Assembly (NCBI RefSeq): GCF_001687105.1
Contig: NZ_CP014595.1
Location: 1,302,001-1,366,000, forward strand
Length of the DNA: 64,000 nucleotides
Source of the DNA: Salipiger sp. CCB-MM3
GTDB lineage: Bacteria; Pseudomonadota; Alphaproteobacteria; Rhodobacterales; Rhodobacteraceae
Reading direction: 5' to 3'
Both the position numbers and the translations under genes were made by a program. The notes under the pieces were generated by a model. It saw only the letters and a program-made list of their open reading frames with translations, ran no database searches and was not told where the DNA came from. Positions 17,823 to 26,792 of the stretch are shown piece after piece (position 1 is the first letter of the stretch; each line of letters starts with the position of its first letter).

Positions 17823-18266
17823 TCATTGCTGGATCAATTCCAGCGGGTCGTAGCCGAAGCCTCTGCCCCATGCCACATGCGGCAGGCTGTCGGGTTTGAA
17901 GCGCAGCGCCTGCATCTCGTCGCGGGTGACGAAACGGCGCTCGGTCACCACGCCCTCGGGGTCTTGCCAGCCGTGGTCGATCACCCCGGCGGCGATGCGG
18001 CAGCGAAAGAAGATCTCGACCTGATGAAAGCCGCTCTTGGGGTCATGGAACTCGTTCACCAGACAGGGCGGGCCGACCTTCACCTCCAGCCCGGTTTCCT
18101 CGCGCAGCTCGCGGGCGAGGTTCTCGGGCAGCGAGGCACCGGGTTCGACGCCGCCGCCCGGGGCGCACCATAGATCGCTGGTGCCGCCGGGCCATGCGTT
18201 GACCAGCAGCAGGCGGTCCTCGTGCAGCAGCACGGCGCGGGCGGCGAGACGGGGAGATTTCTGCAT
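17823..18266 (-). CDS. Nudix hydrolase
   Basis: A 147-residue single-domain Nudix protein. The box is seen as GGGVEPGASLPENLARELRE followed by ETGL: the catalytic helix RELREETGL is intact, but the first Glu of the classical box is Ala (GAS instead of GES). It hydrolyses nucleoside diphosphates linked to another group; the substrate is unknown. The ATG at 18266 begins MQKSPRLAARAVLL, which matches the start of the fold; a much longer upstream extension in the same frame is antisense to phnM and is rejected. It diverges from the phnM-like gene and lies just upstream of the ABC permease genes. Confidence 0.85.
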   Translation of the reverse strand: MQKSPRLAARAVLLHEDRLLLVNAWPGGTSDLWCAPGGGVEPGASLPENLARELREETGLEVKVGPPCLVNEFHDPKSGFHQVEIFFRCRIAAGVIDHGWQDPEGVVTERRFVTRDEMQALRFKPDSLPHVAWGRGFGYDPLELIQQ

Positions 18267-18369
18267 GGGGCTGCCTGTCCTTTTGCCCCTTTCATAGGGC
18301 CGGGCGGGCGCGTATCTCAAGCGCCGAGCCCGCCCCGCCCTCACATCACCATCGAAAGGTCCCTGCCCC

Positions 18370-19512
18370 GTGCTCGATCTGTGCTTCCAAAACGCCCGCA
18401 CCCTGCGCCCCGAGGGCTGGAGCGATGCGCCGCTCTCCATCTGCGGCGGGCTGCTGCACGCGGGTGCGGCGGGCAAGCCGGTGGACCTGTCGGGCTTTGA
18501 GGTGCTGCCGGGCATCGTCGATGCCCATGGCGATGGGTTCGAGCGGCACATGGCACCGCGACGGGGCGCGCTGCGCGAGCGCGAGAGCGGTGTGCTGGCC
18601 TGCGCGTCGGAACTGGCCGCCTGCGGCATCACCACCGCTGCGCTGGCGCAGTTCTGGTCGTGGGAAGGCGGGATGCGCGGGCCGGAGTTCGCCGAGGAGG
18701 TCTTTGCCGCGGTCTCGGAGGTGGCGCCGACCGTGCCCGTGGACCTGCGCCTGCAACTGCGGCTCGAGACGCATTTCCTTGATGGTTTTGCCGGGGCCGA
18801 AGACGCGGTGGCGCGCTGGGGCATCTCTTATGTGGTGTTCAACGACCATCTACCGCACCAGCGGCTGGCGGAGGGCCGCAAGCCGCCGCGGCTCACCGGG
18901 CAGGCGCTCAAGAGTGGCCGCAGCCCCGAGGCGCATCTGGCGCTGATGATGGGTCTGCACGAACGCGGCGACGAGGTGCCGGGCGCGCTGGATGCACTCG
19001 CCACCCGTCTGGCGGCGCGCGGCGTGACCATGGGCAGCCATGACGACCGCACCGCCGGAGGCCGCGCAGACTGGCGCAACCGCGGCGCGCGCGTTTCGGA
19101 ATTTCCCGAAACGGTGGAGGCGGCGCAGGCGGCGCGCGAGGCTGGCGATTTCATCGTGCTGGGCGCGCCCAATGTGGTGCGCGGCGCGAGCCATGCGGGC
19201 AATGTCTCGGCACTTGATCTGGTGGGCATGGGCCTGTGCGACGCGCTGGCCTCGGATTACCACTACCCCGCCCCGGCGCGCGCCGCGTGGCGCTGTGTCG
19301 AGCTTGGGCTGCTGGACGAGGCGGCGGCGTGGCGGCTGGTCTCGGAAGGGCCGGCGCGGCTGCTCGGACTGACCGACCGGGGCCGGATCGAGGAAGGGCT
19401 GCGCGCCGATCTGATCATCCGCGAGCAGGCGACGCGGCGCATCGTGGCGACCCTCGCCGGGGGGCGCGTGGCCTATATGTCGGGGGATGTGGCCGGTCGC
19501 TTCTTCAGCTGA
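18370..19512 (+). CDS. PhnM-like amidohydrolase (alpha-D-ribose 1-methylphosphonate 5-triphosphate diphosphatase family)
   Basis: A 380-residue protein of the amidohydrolase superfamily starting at GTG (AAAGG about 11 bases upstream). VLPGIVDAHGDGFERHMAPR near residues 46-65 corresponds to the PhnM metal site (D-x-H-x-D); MGSHDDRT near 218, GAPNVVRGASHAGN near 265 and LASDYHYPAP near 295 are further PhnM blocks. In the C-P lyase pathway PhnM releases pyrophosphate from the ribose triphosphate intermediate. None of phnG-L, phnN or phosphonate transport genes lies nearby, so this copy is either an orphan of a pathway encoded elsewhere or has another substrate. Confidence 0.85.
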   Translation: MLDLCFQNARTLRPEGWSDAPLSICGGLLHAGAAGKPVDLSGFEVLPGIVDAHGDGFERHMAPRRGALRERESGVLACASELAACGITTAALAQFWSWEGGMRGPEFAEEVFAAVSEVAPTVPVDLRLQLRLETHFLDGFAGAEDAVARWGISYVVFNDHLPHQRLAEGRKPPRLTGQALKSGRSPEAHLALMMGLHERGDEVPGALDALATRLAARGVTMGSHDDRTAGGRADWRNRGARVSEFPETVEAAQAAREAGDFIVLGAPNVVRGASHAGNVSALDLVGMGLCDALASDYHYPAPARAAWRCVELGLLDEAAAWRLVSEGPARLLGLTDRGRIEEGLRADLIIREQATRRIVATLAGGRVAYMSGDVAGRFFS

Positions 19513-19539
19513 AGCGCCCGCCTTGGTGCGTCAAAGGGC

Positions 19540-20613
19540 TCAGCCGCCGCGCACGATGCGGTTGACGTGGCCCATCTTACGGCCCGGCTTGGCCTCGGCC
19601 TTGCCGTAGAGGTGCAGCGCGGTGTCCGTCTCGCGCAGCAGTTCGGGCACGCGGTCCATATCGGCACCGATGAGGTTTTCCATCTGCACGTCGCTGTGGC
19701 GCGCGCCGTCGCCCAGCGGCAGGCCCGCGACCGCGCGGATGTGCTGCTCGAACTGGTCGACGGTGCAGCCGTTCTGCGTCCAATGGCCCGAGTTGTGCAC
19801 CCGCGGCGCGATCTCATTGACCACCAGCCCGTCGGGGCAGACGAACAGCTCGACGCCCATGACGCCGACGTAATCGAGCGCATTGAGGATACGGCCCGCC
19901 AGCAGAATGGCGTCCTGACGGTGCGCCGGGGTGAGACGCGCAGGCACGGTGGTGGTGCGCAGGATGCCGTCGCGGTGCACGTTCTCGCCGGGATCGAAAC
20001 AGGCAACCTCGCCGTCCACGCCGCGCGCGGCGATCACCGAGACCTCATGGCTGAACTCGACGAAGCCTTCGAGGATTGACGGCGCGCCCTGCATCGCTTC
20101 GAAAGCGTCCGCGGCATCGTCCTTGGACTTGATCCGCGCCTGGCCCTTGCCGTCGTAGCCGAAGCGGCGGGTCTTGAGGATGCCCGGCGTGCCGATCAGC
20201 TCCAGCGCGTTGTTGAGATCCTCGGCAGTGTCCACGGCGGCGAAAGGCGCGGTGCGCAGCCCGAGATCACGCAGGAACTCTTTTTCGGTCATCCGGTCCT
20301 GACTGACCCGCAGCGCCTCGCGGCCGGGGCGGATCGGGCGCAGCGCCTGCAGCGTGTCGAGTGCCTCGGTGGGGATGTTCTCGAACTCATAAGTGATCAC
20401 GTCCACCGCTTCCGCAAAGCGGGTCAGCGCCGGTTTGTCGTCATAGGCGGCGGTGGTCACCGCATCGGCCACGTGACCGGCAGGAGGCTGGGCGCCCGGC
20501 TCGAAGATATGCGTGCGATAGCCGAGGCGGCTGGCCGCGACGGAGAGCATCCGTCCCAGCTGTCCGCCGCCGAGAATGCCGATGGTTGCACCTTGGGGAA
20601 GAGCGTCAGACAT
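19540..20613 (-). CDS. purK: N5-carboxyaminoimidazole ribonucleotide synthase
   Basis: A 357-residue ATP-grasp enzyme. It starts MSDALPQGATIGILGGGQLGRML, the standard PurK N-terminus, with GILGGGQLGRML at about 11-22; the ATG at 20613 is chosen accordingly. ILKTRRFGYDGKGQ near residue 145 is the ATP-grasp loop, and NEIAPRVHNSGHWT near 265 lines the active site. It uses ATP and bicarbonate to carboxylate AIR to N5-CAIR in purine synthesis, feeding PurE. purE lies upstream on the same strand after an unusually long 281-base gap. Confidence 0.96.
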   Translation of the reverse strand: MSDALPQGATIGILGGGQLGRMLSVAASRLGYRTHIFEPGAQPPAGHVADAVTTAAYDDKPALTRFAEAVDVITYEFENIPTEALDTLQALRPIRPGREALRVSQDRMTEKEFLRDLGLRTAPFAAVDTAEDLNNALELIGTPGILKTRRFGYDGKGQARIKSKDDAADAFEAMQGAPSILEGFVEFSHEVSVIAARGVDGEVACFDPGENVHRDGILRTTTVPARLTPAHRQDAILLAGRILNALDYVGVMGVELFVCPDGLVVNEIAPRVHNSGHWTQNGCTVDQFEQHIRAVAGLPLGDGARHSDVQMENLIGADMDRVPELLRETDTALHLYGKAEAKPGRKMGHVNRIVRGG

Positions 20614-20745
20614 GGGGGCCTCCGTTGCGCGGTTCGGGGTTTTGCCGCTTTTCCTGCGGATTGGCCCCGCTTGCAACACCCGTTTGCATGGAAAGCGGAG
20701 GCAAAACGCGCCGACGCCCGGAGCAAGGCCGCAGGCCGCCGGGCG

Positions 20746-20775
20746 AGCGCCGGCCCGTCCGGGCGGGCTGGCGCT
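20746..20775 (-). other. Long hairpin in the purE-purK gap
   Basis: Arms AGCGCCGGCCCG and CGGGCTGGCGCT pair over 12 bp with one G-U around a 6-base loop. No T-run follows on either strand, so it is not a plain terminator. The rest of the 20614-20894 gap shows no gene that I can support. Confidence 0.5.
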
Positions 20776-20894
20776 TGATCACCCAAGAGCACCGGAACGA
20801 TATCGCGCGGACGTGGCAGCCATAAAGCGCCGACCTCAATCATTGCAGCGCCACCCCACGGGCCGACGCTCGCCCGGCTCGTTCTACTGAAAGC

Positions 20895-21386
20895 TCAGTC
20901 CCGCACAGGCTCTTCGGGGATCGAGTCCGACAGCGCCTGCCGCCAAGCATCGAGCCGTTCGGCCAGCGCCGGGTCCTGCAGCGCAAGGATGCCCGCCGCC
21001 ATCAGCCCGGCATTGGCCGCGCCCGCCGCGCCGATCGCCATGGTCGCCACGGGAAAGCCGCGCGGCATCTGCAGGATCGAATAAAGGCTGTCGACACCCG
21101 AAAGCGCCCGCGTCTGCACCGGTACGCCGATCACCGGCACACGGGTTTTCGAGGCCATCATTCCCGGCAGATGCGCCGCACCCCCAGCGCCCGCGATGAT
21201 CACCTGCAGGCCGCGCCCGGCAGCCTCTTTGCCGTAGGTCCACAGCCGGTCCGGCGTGCGGTGGGCCGAGACGATCTTGACCTCATAGGCCACGCCTAGC
21301 TCGTCGAGCATCTGCGCCGCTTCCTGCATCGTGGGCCAGTCCGACTGGCTGCCCATGATGATCCCGACCTTCACCTCTTCCGACAT
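20895..21386 (-). CDS. purE: 5-(carboxyamino)imidazole ribonucleotide mutase
   Basis: A 163-residue class I PurE. The substrate-binding GSQSDWPTM lies near residues 12-20 and [10 protein letters not shown] near 39-48, both diagnostic; [11 protein letters not shown] near 66-76 completes the site. It rearranges N5-CAIR to CAIR in the cytoplasm, as an octamer in known relatives. It is first in the purE-purK series and diverges from the lactate dehydrogenase gene across a 219-base gap. Confidence 0.96.
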   Translation of the reverse strand: MSEEVKVGIIMGSQSDWPTMQEAAQMLDELGVAYEVKIVSAHRTPDRLWTYGKEAAGRGLQVIIAGAGGAAHLPGMMASKTRVPVIGVPVQTRALSGVDSLYSILQMPRGFPVATMAIGAAGAANAGLMAAGILALQDPALAERLDAWRQALSDSIPEEPVRD

Positions 21387-21575
21387 CTTCTGCCCTCATT
21401 GCCTGCGGAAAGCGGCACTATAGCCGCCCTGCCCCCGGTGTCCATGCGTCAGGCCCGCCCCCGCCTCTCCCTGCGCGCGCTCTGGGCAACGCGGTGAAAA
21501 GCATGGGCCTTCTCGTCAAAACCTCTGCGCGCGATTTGGTCCTGTCACCGGCGCGTGCCAAGCTGCCGCCAGTAG

Positions 21576-22535
<960 letters not shown>

Positions 22536-22575
22536 TCGGTTGATCGGCTGACCCCCGGCGCTTTTCCCGTGCCGG

Positions 22576-23076
22576 TCAGGCCCGGCCGTATGCCTCGGCG
22601 ATGGCGATCTGCAGCGCCTCGCCCGCCGTCTTGCCAGCCCATGCGATGAGCTGGAAGCAGGGGTAGTAGCGCTCGGAGGCCGCCACGGCGCCGCCGATCA
22701 TCGTGTCGATCTGCTCGGCGCTGGCCACCTGACCCCCGGCCAGAACCAGACCGTAGCGGTAGACCATCAGCTTGGCGTCAGGCCAGTAGCTGAAGGCGCC
22801 CGCCCAGCACTGGTCGTTGACGCTGTTGAGACCGGTGTAAAGCTCGGGCAGCGAGTCCTCTGGCGGCTCCATCTCGAAGCTGCAGATCATCCGCAGCGTC
22901 TCGTCATAGGGCGACCATGCCAGCGTGATCGAATAGGTCCGCCACTGGCCCTCGACCGCCATGGCGATCTGATCTTCGGCCACGCGGTCGAAGTCCCATT
23001 CGTTATGTTCGGCGAGGGTCTCGACGATATCGATCGGGTGAAGTTCTTCGCCCAGAAATTCTTCGGACAGTGCCAT
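22576..23076 (-). CDS. YbjN domain-containing protein
   Basis: A 166-residue acidic soluble protein whose whole length fits the YbjN fold (a type III secretion chaperone-like domain). WDFDRVAEDQIAMAVEG, LRMICSFEMEPPEDSLPELY and AGAFSYWPDAKLMVYRYGL are the recognisable blocks. The biochemical role of the family is not known; it has been linked to stress and motility phenotypes in enterobacteria. It is a single gene with a long AT-richer upstream region. Confidence 0.8.
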   Translation of the reverse strand: MALSEEFLGEELHPIDIVETLAEHNEWDFDRVAEDQIAMAVEGQWRTYSITLAWSPYDETLRMICSFEMEPPEDSLPELYTGLNSVNDQCWAGAFSYWPDAKLMVYRYGLVLAGGQVASAEQIDTMIGGAVAASERYYPCFQLIAWAGKTAGEALQIAIAEAYGRA

Positions 23077-23539
23077 GCGCCACCTCTTATGGTTGTAGCT
23101 TTGGGGCTCGGCAGCGTCCCTAAAGCTAGGTGCCTGCTCTAGAGATTTGGGGGCAACCCCTTGTCTCTTACTACATATGGTGCCTGTGGCGCGGCGTTCA
23201 TGTAAAGCGAAATGTTCGCGACACCCGCAATAAGTTGTGGAGTGATCTGTTATTTAATCAAGATGAAGCGTCCCCACATGTGGGCAAGCTTGGGGAGTCG
23301 CGAGGCCGCGGGAAGCAAGGTTGCGAGTCTTTTCAGACAGATGACTCCGGCGCGGGCCCTGTGGATGAAATCGCGGTCAGACGTGTGCGGTTCGGGGAAG
23401 AAACCCAGGCGTTCCGCGGGCTGGCGGAGCCGGGTTTTGCGTATTTTGGGAACAATGAAGGCTGCGCGGGGCCGAGGCCCGGCGGGTTTTGAGTATTTGG
23501 GGAAAGATGAAGGTCCGGGCGGGCGCTCAGGACAACGGC
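23077..23539. other. Non-coding stretch with two repeat cores
   Basis: About 460 bases without a supportable gene. Part of it (about 23120-23290) is less GC-rich than the surroundings and should contain the YbjN promoter. Small plus-strand open frames here have no ribosome binding sites and run into repeat sequence, so I rejected them. The last 100 bases hold two direct repeat cores (23439 and 23491). Confidence 0.5.
23439..23513 (+). repeat. Tandem pair of dispersed repeat cores (AATGAAGG subtype)
   Basis: GCGTATTTTGGGAACAATGA (23439) and GAGTATTTGGGGAAAGATGA (23491) are direct copies 52 bases apart, each ending in AGG, with a GC-rich inverted repeat between them. They resemble the core at 11975. 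Confidence 0.6.
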
Positions 23540-24106
23540 TCAGGACATGGGCGCGGGGCCGGCGCAGGCTGCGAGGACTGGGGCGGCGGCCTCGGCGGGG
23601 ACCACGGTGAAATGCTGCTCGAGCAGCCGCGCGCCGCCCGCCTCGAGCGCCATGGTCCAGGCGCCCTCAACCATCTCGTAGGGATATTCGAAGGTGAAAA
23701 GGCTCAGCCCCGGCGCGCCGGGCACGGCATTGGTGACCCAGCTTTCCCGCTCGATGGCGCGTGATCCCATGGGCGGATGGGTGACCACCACGCGCAGCGC
23801 CATGGGCGGCGCGTCGTCGGCGAGCATGAAGCGGATGCCGAAACTGATCCCAAGGGCGGCGGGCACGACCGCGGTGGCGACGTCTATGCGTCGGCCCGGC
23901 TCGACGAGGTTGATCACCCCCTGTTCGGTCTCCGGCGCGGGGCGCGCGCCCTCGGCGGTGATCTGGCAGATCACGCCGCGCTCGAGCAGCTGCATCGGCG
24001 CGGTGGAAAAGCTCTGCCCGGCCATCTCGGAGGATCCGGCAAAAGAAGGGCCGGCCCCGGCAAACGCGGGACCGGCCAGCAGCAGAAGGAGCGCGAGATG
24101 GCGCAT
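23540..24106 (-). CDS. Secreted protein, DUF3859-like
   Basis: A 188-residue protein with a clear Sec signal peptide ([16 protein letters not shown]). The mature part is predicted as all-beta. LGISFGIRFMLADDAPP near residue 88, ALRVVVTHPPMG near 103 and LFTFEYPYEMVEGAWTMALE near 135 match my memory of DUF3859, a family of unknown function; this label needs a profile search. The start shares one base with the pckA stop (TGATG), so it is translated with pckA, which is unusual for a periplasmic protein of unknown function. Confidence 0.7.
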   Translation of the reverse strand: MRHLALLLLLAGPAFAGAGPSFAGSSEMAGQSFSTAPMQLLERGVICQITAEGARPAPETEQGVINLVEPGRRIDVATAVVPAALGISFGIRFMLADDAPPMALRVVVTHPPMGSRAIERESWVTNAVPGAPGLSLFTFEYPYEMVEGAWTMALEAGGARLLEQHFTVVPAEAAAPVLAACAGPAPMS

Positions 24107-25704
24107 CAGCCGATCGCGGCGGCTTTCACGTCATCGTCGATGTAAGGCACATATTGCGCGAAGTTCTCGGCGAACATGCTGACCAGCTTCTCGGCCTGCG
24201 CGTCGAAGGCCTCTTTGTCCGACCAGGTGCGGCGCGGATCGAGCAGCAGTTCGGGCACGCCCTCGACCGAGACCGGCACTTCGAAGCCGAAGTTCGGGTC
24301 CTTGCGGAACTCGGCCTTCGCCAGCGAGCCGTTCAGCGCCGAATGCAGCAGCGAGCGGGTCGCTTTGATCGGCATGCGGTGGCCGGTGCCATAGGCGCCG
24401 CCGGTCCAGCCGGTGTTGACCAGCCAGCAGGTCGCGCCGTGCTTAGCGATCTTGTCGCGCAGCAGGTTGCCGTAGGCTTCCGGGCGCAGCGGCATGAAGG
24501 GCGCGCCGAAGCAGGTCGAGAAGGTCGGCTGCGGCTCGGTCACGCCACGCTCGGTGCCCGCCACCTTCGAGGTGAAGCCAGAAAGGAAGTGGTACATCGC
24601 CTGCGCCGGGGTCAGCCGCGCGATCGGCGGCAGCACACCAAAGGCGTCGCAGGTCAGCATGATGATGTTCTTCGGATGACCACCAAGCGCGGTGGACGAC
24701 GCGTTCGAGATATACTCGAGCGGGTAGGCGCAGCGCATGTTGGCGGTCAGGCTGTCGTCCTCGAAGTCGAGCTCGAAGGTCTCTTCGTCGAAGACCATAT
24801 TCTCGATCACCGTACCGAACTTCGAGGTGGTCGCGTAGATCTCGGGCTCGGCCTCGGCCGACAGGTTGATCGTCTTGGCGTAGCAGCCGCCTTCGAAGTT
24901 GAAGGTGCCGCGGTCGGACCAGCCGTGCTCGTCGTCGCCGATCAGCACGCGCTCGGGGTCAGCCGAGAGGGTGGTCTTGCCGGTGCCCGACAGGCCGAAG
25001 AAGACGGCGGTGTCGACCGGGTTGTTCGGCGCGTGGTTGGCCGAGCAGTGCATCGCCATGATGCCCTTGAGCGGCAGCATGTAGTTCAGCAGCGTGAAGA
25101 CCGACTTCTTGTTCTCGCCGGCGTATTCGGTGCCGCCGATGAGGATGGTCTTCTTGTCGAAGTTCAGCGCGATGACGGTGTCGGACCGGCAGTCATGCTT
25201 CTTGGGGTCGGCCTTGAAGCTGGGGCAGTTGATGACGGTGAAGTCGGCGATGAACTCATCCAGCTGCTCGCGCTCGGGGCGGCGCAGCATGTGGCGGATG
25301 AAGAGGCCGTGCCATGCCAGCTCGGTCACCATGCGGACCTTGATCGAATGCGCCGGGTCGGCGCCGCCGGTGAGGTCCTGAACGTAGTAGTCCTTGCCCT
25401 TCATATGCTCGAGCATATCGGCGTGCAGCACGTCGAACCCCTCGGGCGACATGGCGCGGTTGTTTTCCCACCAGATGTTGTCTTCCACCGAGGGGGTCTT
25501 GACCACATGCTTGTCCTGCGGCGAGCGGCCGGTGAACTTGCCGGTGGTGACGTAGAAGGCACCGCCCTTGCCCAGCGTGCCTTCGCCGCGCTTCAGGGCA
25601 GCCTCGATCAGCGCGGGCTCCATAAGATTGTAATAGACATTGCCCAGCCCTTCGATCCCTTGATCTTCAAGCCGGAATTGCGGGTTCACCCGTCCAAATG
25701 TCAT
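24106..25704 (-). CDS. pckA: Phosphoenolpyruvate carboxykinase (ATP)
   Basis: A 532-residue enzyme of normal length. The PEPCK-specific [13 protein letters not shown] (P-loop) lies near residues 235-247, with [11 protein letters not shown] (kinase-2 / metal site) near 256-266. GRSPQDKH near 58 and the arginine-containing substrate region are also present. It converts oxaloacetate and ATP to PEP and CO2, the first committed gluconeogenic step for growth on acids. It diverges from chvI; the shared 383-base region carries three copies of a LacI-family-like operator, arranged so that they could regulate either gene. Confidence 0.97.
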   Translation of the reverse strand: MTFGRVNPQFRLEDQGIEGLGNVYYNLMEPALIEAALKRGEGTLGKGGAFYVTTGKFTGRSPQDKHVVKTPSVEDNIWWENNRAMSPEGFDVLHADMLEHMKGKDYYVQDLTGGADPAHSIKVRMVTELAWHGLFIRHMLRRPEREQLDEFIADFTVINCPSFKADPKKHDCRSDTVIALNFDKKTILIGGTEYAGENKKSVFTLLNYMLPLKGIMAMHCSANHAPNNPVDTAVFFGLSGTGKTTLSADPERVLIGDDEHGWSDRGTFNFEGGCYAKTINLSAEAEPEIYATTSKFGTVIENMVFDEETFELDFEDDSLTANMRCAYPLEYISNASSTALGGHPKNIIMLTCDAFGVLPPIARLTPAQAMYHFLSGFTSKVAGTERGVTEPQPTFSTCFGAPFMPLRPEAYGNLLRDKIAKHGATCWLVNTGWTGGAYGTGHRMPIKATRSLLHSALNGSLAKAEFRKDPNFGFEVPVSVEGVPELLLDPRRTWSDKEAFDAQAEKLVSMFAENFAQYVPYIDDDVKAAAIG

Positions 25705-25846
25705 CTGCCAAGCTCCTGTAGCCGCGATAATCGGCGGCGGTAGTCAATCGGGGCGGCGCATGGGAGGCCGTCCACCGGCAGCGCCCGCCACCGGTAACAG
25801 TGGCTTTAACATGCTGGGAACGGACAAGAACAGGACGCATCCATTG

Positions 25847-25902
25847 AGTTAGCGCAACCAAAATAGCTTTAGCGTTAGCACCCGGTTCGGCTAGCGTTAC
25901 CA
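25847..25902. promoter_or_regulatory. Three phased LacI-family-like operators between pckA and chvI
   Basis: Three related 14-mers with a central CG: AGTTAGCGCAACCA (25847-25860), CTTTAGCGTTAGCA (25867-25880) and GGCTAGCGTTACCA (25889-25902). Their centres are 20 and 22 bp apart, about two helical turns, so they lie on one DNA face. The pattern TNNTANCGNTANCA resembles operators of LacI/GalR regulators. A fourth copy lies upstream of pyk at 46768. Confidence 0.65.
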
Positions 25903-26011
25903 TCGGTCAGCGACATGGCAGTTGCGCGCGATGGGTGAGACATTTTAGCCATTCGTTACGCAATTTCCGCTGCAATTAAGTCGCAGCTCTGGACTGATTC
26001 GCCGTGGGGGA

Positions 26012-26040
26012 TTGTTGCGCAATCCGAAACTCCGCATAGT
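26012..26040 (+). promoter_or_regulatory. Candidate sigma-70-type promoter for chvI
   Basis: TTGTTG (26012-26017) and CATAGT (26035-26040) are separated by exactly 17 bases, giving a predicted start near 26047 and a leader of about 40 bases before the chvI ATG. A palindrome TTGCGCAA overlaps the -35 element. Confidence 0.5.
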
Positions 26041-26087
26041 GCGCGGAAAAAGAAGGCTTTTACAGAGCAGTACAAGGATGAAGTGCT

Positions 26088-26789
26088 ATGTCTAAAATCG
26101 CCCTGGTGGACGATGACAGGAACATCCTGACATCCGTGTCCATGACACTCGAGGCGGAAGGGTTTGAAGTCGAGACATATAATGACGGGCAATCTGCGCT
26201 GGATGCGTTCAGCAAGAAGATGCCCGACATGGCCGTTTTCGACATCAAGATGCCACGTATGGACGGGATGGATCTGCTGCAGCGCGTGCGTCAGAAGTCG
26301 CGCATGCCGGTGATTTTCCTGACATCCAAGGACGATGAGATCGACGAGGTGCTCGGGCTGCGTATGGGCGCCGACGACTACGTCAAAAAGCCGTTCAGCC
26401 AGCGCCTTCTGGTCGAGCGGATCCGCGCGTTGCTGCGCCGTCAGGAGGCTCAGGCTGGTGAGGTGGTAGGGGACACCGAAGAAACCAAGCTGATGACCCG
26501 CGGCTCGCTGACCATGGACCCGCTGCGCCACTCGGTGAGCTGGAAAGGTCAGGACGTGTCGCTGACCGTGACCGAATTCCTGCTGCTGCAGGCGCTGGCG
26601 CAGCGTCCGGGCTTCGTCAAATCGCGCGACCAGTTGATGGACGTGGCCTATGACGATCAGGTCTATGTGGACGACCGCACGATCGACAGCCACATCAAGC
26701 GGCTGCGCAAGAAGATGCGGACCGTTGATGCGGATTTCTCCGCCATCGAAACCCTGTACGGTATCGGGTATCGTTACAACGAAGAGTAA
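26088..26789 (+). CDS. chvI: Response regulator ChvI (OmpR family)
   Basis: A 233-residue regulator with an N-terminal receiver domain: acidic pocket Asp8-Asp10, phosphoacceptor Asp52 in [12 protein letters not shown], and conserved Lys in KKPFS near 103. A C-terminal OmpR/PhoB winged helix follows ([43 protein letters not shown]). In Rhizobiales ChvI controls envelope, exopolysaccharide and acid responses; its position next to pckA is conserved there too. The sensor gene follows after 3 bases. Confidence 0.93.
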   Translation: MSKIALVDDDRNILTSVSMTLEAEGFEVETYNDGQSALDAFSKKMPDMAVFDIKMPRMDGMDLLQRVRQKSRMPVIFLTSKDDEIDEVLGLRMGADDYVKKPFSQRLLVERIRALLRRQEAQAGEVVGDTEETKLMTRGSLTMDPLRHSVSWKGQDVSLTVTEFLLLQALAQRPGFVKSRDQLMDVAYDDQVYVDDRTIDSHIKRLRKKMRTVDADFSAIETLYGIGYRYNEE

Positions 26790-26792
26790 CCG

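Noticed and set aside
14058..17853. Several long plus-strand open frames opposite the peptide ABC importer and ALDH genes
   Set aside because: All are GC-bias shadows of genes with complete motifs on the minus strand.
18267..18824. In-frame 186-codon N-terminal extension of the Nudix gene
   Set aside because: It is antisense to the phnM-like gene, and the Nudix fold starts normally at the ATG at 18266.
23130..23610. Small plus-strand open frames downstream of the YbjN promoter region
   Set aside because: No ribosome binding site, no recognisable family, and they run through the dispersed repeat cores into the antisense of the DUF3859-like gene.
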